Shown here: positions 4,197 through 7,166 of the stretch, one piece after another
Numbering within the stretch: position 1 is the first letter of the stretch
Layout of the letters: every line of letters starts with the position of its first letter
Assembly (NCBI GenBank): GCA_022713905.1
Contig: JAIHTM010000132.1
Coordinates: 1-7,166 of the forward strand
Direction of reading: 5' to 3'
DNA length: 7,166 nucleotides
DNA from: Collinsella sp.
GTDB lineage: Bacteria; Actinomycetota; Coriobacteriia; Coriobacteriales; Coriobacteriaceae
Translations under genes and position numbers: made by a program
Notes under the pieces: model-generated
Told to the model about the DNA's origin: nothing
Databases searched by the model: none
Seen by the model: only the letters and a program-made list of their open reading frames with translations

Positions 4197-7001
4197 CTAT
4201 AGCGAAGCGGCGCCGTGTTGTTTGATGCAGGCGAGCATGTTTTTGAGCTTTTCAAAATCGAGCGGCTTGGACAGATGGGCGTTCATGCCGGCGTCATGTG
4301 CCGTTTTGGCATCTTCCGCAAAGGCATTGGCGGTCAGTGCGATGATGGGGATAGTGGCCGCATCGGCCTTTTCGCTCAGTCGAATCGTACGAGTTGCTTC
4401 GTAGCCATCCATACCCGGCATCATGATGTCCATCAGGATGGCATCGAAACTACCGGCGGGGCGACCGATGTATAGATTGACTGCTTCGCTGCCGTCGTTG
4501 GCACGAGTCACGATGACTCCTTCGCTCTCGAGCAGGGTCTGGGCGATCTCGGCATTGAGGTCGTTGTCTTCGGCCAAAAGGACGTTCATATCGACAAGTG
4601 AACAGCTGCCTGCCTGTTTGTCCAGGTGCTCTCTTGCTTGAGGGTTCTTATCGACGTCGAGTGGAATTTGGACGTTGAACGTGCTGCCCACGCCGAGTTC
4701 GCTTGAGATCTCGATGGTGCCGCCCATCATGTCGATGAGCGATTTGACGATGGGCATGCCCATGCCGGTTCCCTGGAACTTGCTGCGGGCATCGTTGCTC
4801 TCTTGGGCAAACGGCTCGTAAATATGCTTCAAAAACTCGGGCGTCATGCCGATGCCGGTGTCTTCGATGGTGAAACAAAAGAGCGCGCGTGCGTCGTTGA
4901 GCGGCTTGACGGTGGAAGAGAAGGTGACGGTGCCGCCGTGCTTGTTGTATTTGATGCTGTTGTCGAGCAGGTTGATGATGATTCGGCGGATATGGGTGGG
5001 GCTGCCGATCATGCTCTGGTCGACAGCATAGGGCTCGCTGGTGTTGATAAGCACGATGCCGCGGTCCGATGCACGGAGTTTGCACAGCACCAATGCATCG
5101 TCACAGAGCTCCTTGAGGTTGAACGACTCGTGCTCGAGGGTCATCTTGTGCTCTTCGATCCGGCCCATCTCGAGGATGTCGTTGATCAGAGAGAGCAGGT
5201 GGTTGGCGGCAACACGCGCTTTGGTGCGGCTTTCTCGGGCGACCTGTATATCGCCCTCTTTTAGTTCTTCAATTTCGATAAGGCCCAAGATGCCGTTGAG
5301 CGGCGTGCGAATATCGTGGCTCATGCGCGTGAGGAATGCGGTTTTGGCGGCGTTGGCGGCGTCGGCTTTCTGCCGCTCTTTCCGCGCGCGTTGAAGCGAC
5401 CAGACAAGGATAACGATGCCGGAGAGCAAAATGCAGATGATAACGGTGGCAGCGGCGGTGCGGTTGCGGTAGAGAAACCGGAGCGTGTCCGATTCTTGCG
5501 CCGAATATGATGTGGGGGAATAACTGTTCGCGGAGAGCGATTCGCCGGCATTGATGATGCCCTTATTAATGATTCCCAGAAGCTGGGGATTGCTGCGCGA
5601 AATCAAGCACGATAGTTCTGCCGTGTTGGTGAGCCCCTGCGTTTCGAAATCCTCGATGTCGTGGGTTTCACGGATGGTTTCCAGGCGCGTGCTGGGGACA
5701 ATAATGCAACTGGCCTCTCCTTTATTGAGGGCTTTGAGCGCCTCGCTGCCGGTTGGGTATTCGGTTACCGTTGCGTCGGGGAACAGGCTCTCGAGCTCAG
5801 GGCAGCTGACGATTGCGCTCTCTGAGCAGGTGATGCTCTTGAGGTCCTTGCTTAGGTCGCTGCTGCTGTGAATGGCGGTCAGGGAAACCGTTCCCATCGA
5901 GTTTGACTGGATGACTCCTTCCTGTTCGGCGAGCCAGTAGTCGCGGAAAAAAGGCAGGGCGACATCGATGGTGCCTTCCGAAAGGGCTTTGGCCAGCTGC
6001 TTGTTGTTTGAGATGGCGACCGTTTTAACGTTAATACCAAACTTGTCGTGCAACGTCGTCGCGAGCGAGGAAAGCGACCCCTCCATTTCGCCGTCGTCAT
6101 TTTGCGTGCAGTAGGGGAGCTGGTTTTTAAGATAACCCAACGTGATGGTGTTGTCATGTTCTTTGAGCCAGGAGGTCTCGGCACCGTCAAGTGATGATGA
6201 CCCGCTGTTTTGGGCCGAGTAATTTGCCTTGACCTCGTCGTTGTAGCGGGGGTTGACGCGGGCGATTGCCGCCATGGCGGCATTGATATCGTCCATAAGG
6301 TCGGGGCGGCTTTTGGGAACGGCGAAGTAGTAGTCGCTCGAGCCTACGTAGAACATGGGGGAGGCGCTGGGCGACGAGGTCGTATCGTTCATGATGATGG
6401 CGTCGACCTCACCGTTTGCCAGCGCATCGAAGAGGTCGCCGCCACTGGCTATTTCTTTATAGGTGCAGGTAATGCCTTCATCTGCAAGCCACTGCTGGCC
6501 GACGATGGTCTGCATGACGCCGGGATTACAACCGATGGTGAGGCCCTGGAGCGTCTGGGGGTCGCCCTTTGCGAGGTCGTCACGGTTGGGCCTGGCGTAG
6601 ATGTAGTAGCGCTCGGTGCCTTCGGGGTTCGAGGAAAAGAGCAGCTTTTGGGCGCGTTCCTCGGAGTAGGAGATATTGGGCATGAGGTCGATCTCGCCCG
6701 CCTCGAGCATATCCATGAGCTCGGTGAAGGTGCCGGAGACGTATTCGTATTGCCAGCCGGGTGTGTAGTAGGAGAGGGTCTGGAGGTATTCGTAGCCCCA
6801 TCCCGAGAGGTGCTCGCCTGGGTTGCCGTCCTGGAAGCCCTCGCTGTTGATGAGCCAGCCGACGCGTACCGTTTTGACTTGTTGGTCGGCTTGGTCGGCA
6901 ATGGCCGGCGCAGGCATGGCGGCACTCAGTACGGTAAGTGCGGCAAGCATGATGGCCAGGGCGCGATATATGGCCAAACGAAGGACGGCGGCAGCTCTCA
7001 C
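4197..7001 (-). CDS. Hybrid sensor histidine kinase with two extracellular solute-binding domains and a receiver domain
   Basis: A 934-aa membrane sensor. Order from the GTG start: signal peptide or first membrane segment (about 1-35, possible AIA-D cleavage), two SBP_bac_3-type solute-binding domains outside the cell (about 43-262 and 285-495), one membrane helix (about 515-535), a short helical linker, HisKA with phospho-acceptor H562 in MSHDIRTPLNG, and HATPase_c with N681, the DTGIG box (714-718), F731 and GTGMG (744-748). A C-terminal receiver follows with E811/D812, phospho-acceptor D858 in LMDIMMPGMDG, T890 and K912. All catalytic residues are present. R116 sits where amino-acid-binding SBPs hold the ligand carboxylate, so an amino-acid-like ligand is possible. 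The architecture resembles BvgS/EvgS but has no HPt domain. GTG at 7001 is chosen because AGGA (7008-7011) is 6 nt upstream; a TTG at 7007 is too close to it. The flavoprotein gene follows in the same direction. No response regulator is adjacent. Confidence 0.94.
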   Translation of the reverse strand: MRAAAVLRLAIYRALAIMLAALTVLSAAMPAPAIADQADQQVKTVRVGWLINSEGFQDGNPGEHLSGWGYEYLQTLSYYTPGWQYEYVSGTFTELMDMLEAGEIDLMPNISYSEERAQKLLFSSNPEGTERYYIYARPNRDDLAKGDPQTLQGLTIGCNPGVMQTIVGQQWLADEGITCTYKEIASGGDLFDALANGEVDAIIMNDTTSSPSASPMFYVGSSDYYFAVPKSRPDLMDDINAAMAAIARVNPRYNDEVKANYSAQNSGSSSLDGAETSWLKEHDNTITLGYLKNQLPYCTQNDDGEMEGSLSSLATTLHDKFGINVKTVAISNNKQLAKALSEGTIDVALPFFRDYWLAEQEGVIQSNSMGTVSLTAIHSSSDLSKDLKSITCSESAIVSCPELESLFPDATVTEYPTGSEALKALNKGEASCIIVPSTRLETIRETHDIEDFETQGLTNTAELSCLISRSNPQLLGIINKGIINAGESLSANSYSPTSYSAQESDTLRFLYRNRTAAATVIICILLSGIVILVWSLQRARKERQKADAANAAKTAFLTRMSHDIRTPLNGILGLIEIEELKEGDIQVARESRTKARVAANHLLSLINDILEMGRIEEHKMTLEHESFNLKELCDDALVLCKLRASDRGIVLINTSEPYAVDQSMIGSPTHIRRIIINLLDNSIKYNKHGGTVTFSSTVKPLNDARALFCFTIEDTGIGMTPEFLKHIYEPFAQESNDARSKFQGTGMGMPIVKSLIDMMGGTIEISSELGVGSTFNVQIPLDVDKNPQAREHLDKQAGSCSLVDMNVLLAEDNDLNAEIAQTLLESEGVIVTRANDGSEAVNLYIGRPAGSFDAILMDIMMPGMDGYEATRTIRLSEKADAATIPIIALTANAFAEDAKTAHDAGMNAHLSKPLDFEKLKNMLACIKQHGAASL

Positions 7002-7007
7002 ATGCAA

Positions 7008-7011
7008 TCCT
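7008..7011 (-). promoter_or_regulatory. Ribosome binding site that decides the kinase start
   Basis: AGGA on the minus strand is 6 nt from the GTG at 7001 and would overlap or touch the alternative TTG at 7007. An ATG at 7003-7001 is 4 nt away but is out of frame and followed at once by TGA, so it cannot start the kinase. Confidence 0.55.
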
Positions 7012-7049
7012 AACGAATCGAGACATTACCGCATAAGGATACCAGCTCA

Positions 7050-7088
7050 GGTGCCCCGTTTGGGCCGCACGCCGTTAAACGGGGCACC
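7050..7088. repeat. 12-bp inverted repeat upstream of the kinase gene
   Basis: GGTGCCCCGTTT (7050-7061) and its exact complement (7077-7088) form a 12-bp stem with a 15-nt loop. The word CCGTTTGG occurs twice, at 7056-7063 and 7087-7094. The element lies about 50 bp upstream of the kinase start. It may be a terminator for a gene beyond the window, a regulatory site of the kinase promoter, or part of the repeat that follows. No clear T-run flanks it. Confidence 0.5.
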
Positions 7089-7105
7089 GTTTGGCACTTG
7101 GCAGA

Positions 7106-7166
7106 TGGGGACGTTCCTTTCCTGCCGGCAGTTGGGGACAGTCCCTTTCTGCCGGCAGGAAAGGAA
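7106..7166. repeat. Tandem palindromic repeat (GGGGAC / CTGCCGGCAG type), cut by the window end
   Basis: Two 26-bp units, 7106-7131 and 7133-7158, share the layout TGGGGAC, a pyrimidine-rich stretch, then CTGCCGGCAG, with a 27-bp period. CTGCCGGCAG is itself a perfect palindrome, and GGGACAGTCCC (7135-7145) is another. In addition TTCCTTTCCTGCCGGCAG (7114-7131) is repeated in exact inverted form at 7149-7166, running to the last base, so the element continues beyond the window. It looks like a dispersed REP-like element and not coding sequence. Confidence 0.7.

Noticed and set aside
6210..7013. 267-codon plus-strand frame opposite the kinase sensor region
   Set aside because: It is the antisense shadow of the kinase coding sequence, with a low-complexity Gly/Val/Glu-rich translation.
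7106..7166. Possible CRISPR array
   Set aside because: The units follow each other with a 27-bp period and no unique spacers, and no cas genes are present.

Overview
The window reads as chromosomal DNA of a high-GC Gram-positive bacterium. The best guess is a gut Coriobacteriia member such as Collinsella. This rests on GC-rich codon choice, strong GGAG/AGGA ribosome binding sites, a hybrid sensor kinase with tandem extracellular solute-binding domains, and GGGGAC/CTGCCGGCAG-type palindromic repeats that I recall (unverified) from that group. No phage, plasmid, transposase, CRISPR, rRNA or tRNA gene is visible. Six complete genes and one gene tail are supported.

Layout. Bases 1-38 are the 3' tail of a plus-strand gene. 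A gene-free stretch with a very long perfect hairpin (arms 150-167 and 185-202) separates it from a convergent minus-strand pair. That pair is an XRE-type HTH/zinc-ribbon/TipAS-like regulator (546-1373) followed 51 bp downstream by a small glutaredoxin (249-494). Divergent from the regulator is a TrmO-type tRNA methyltransferase (1513-2250). The 139-bp divergent spacer holds a recognisable minus-strand promoter whose -35 box abuts a 6-3-6 inverted repeat, and a -10 box so close to the trmO start that the message may be leaderless. A MalY/PatB-type PLP-dependent C-S lyase (2363-3574) follows trmO on the plus strand. It converges on a minus-strand pair: a SBP-SBP-TM-HisKA-HATPase-REC hybrid kinase (4197-7001) and, 41 bp downstream, a Nim/PNPOx-fold flavoprotein (3676-4155). 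The 101 bp between the two convergent stop codons are packed with nested inverted repeats, the outermost of which includes both stop codons. The right edge (7050-7166) is non-coding and made of inverted and tandem palindromic repeats.

How the genes may work together. The regulator and glutaredoxin look like one transcription unit. Sensing of a small molecule or of thiol stress is inferred from the TipAS and Cys-rich domains plus the CPYC glutaredoxin. The kinase and flavoprotein probably share a transcript, but no response regulator with an output domain and no HPt protein is encoded here, so the kinase's partner lies elsewhere. trmO is tRNA-modification housekeeping and the C-S lyase belongs to sulfur amino acid metabolism. 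I see no convincing undescribed multi-gene system. The most unusual items are the TipAS-like domain on a non-MerR regulator, the repeat structures, and an AUG-UGA start-stop overlapping the kinase's GTG start.
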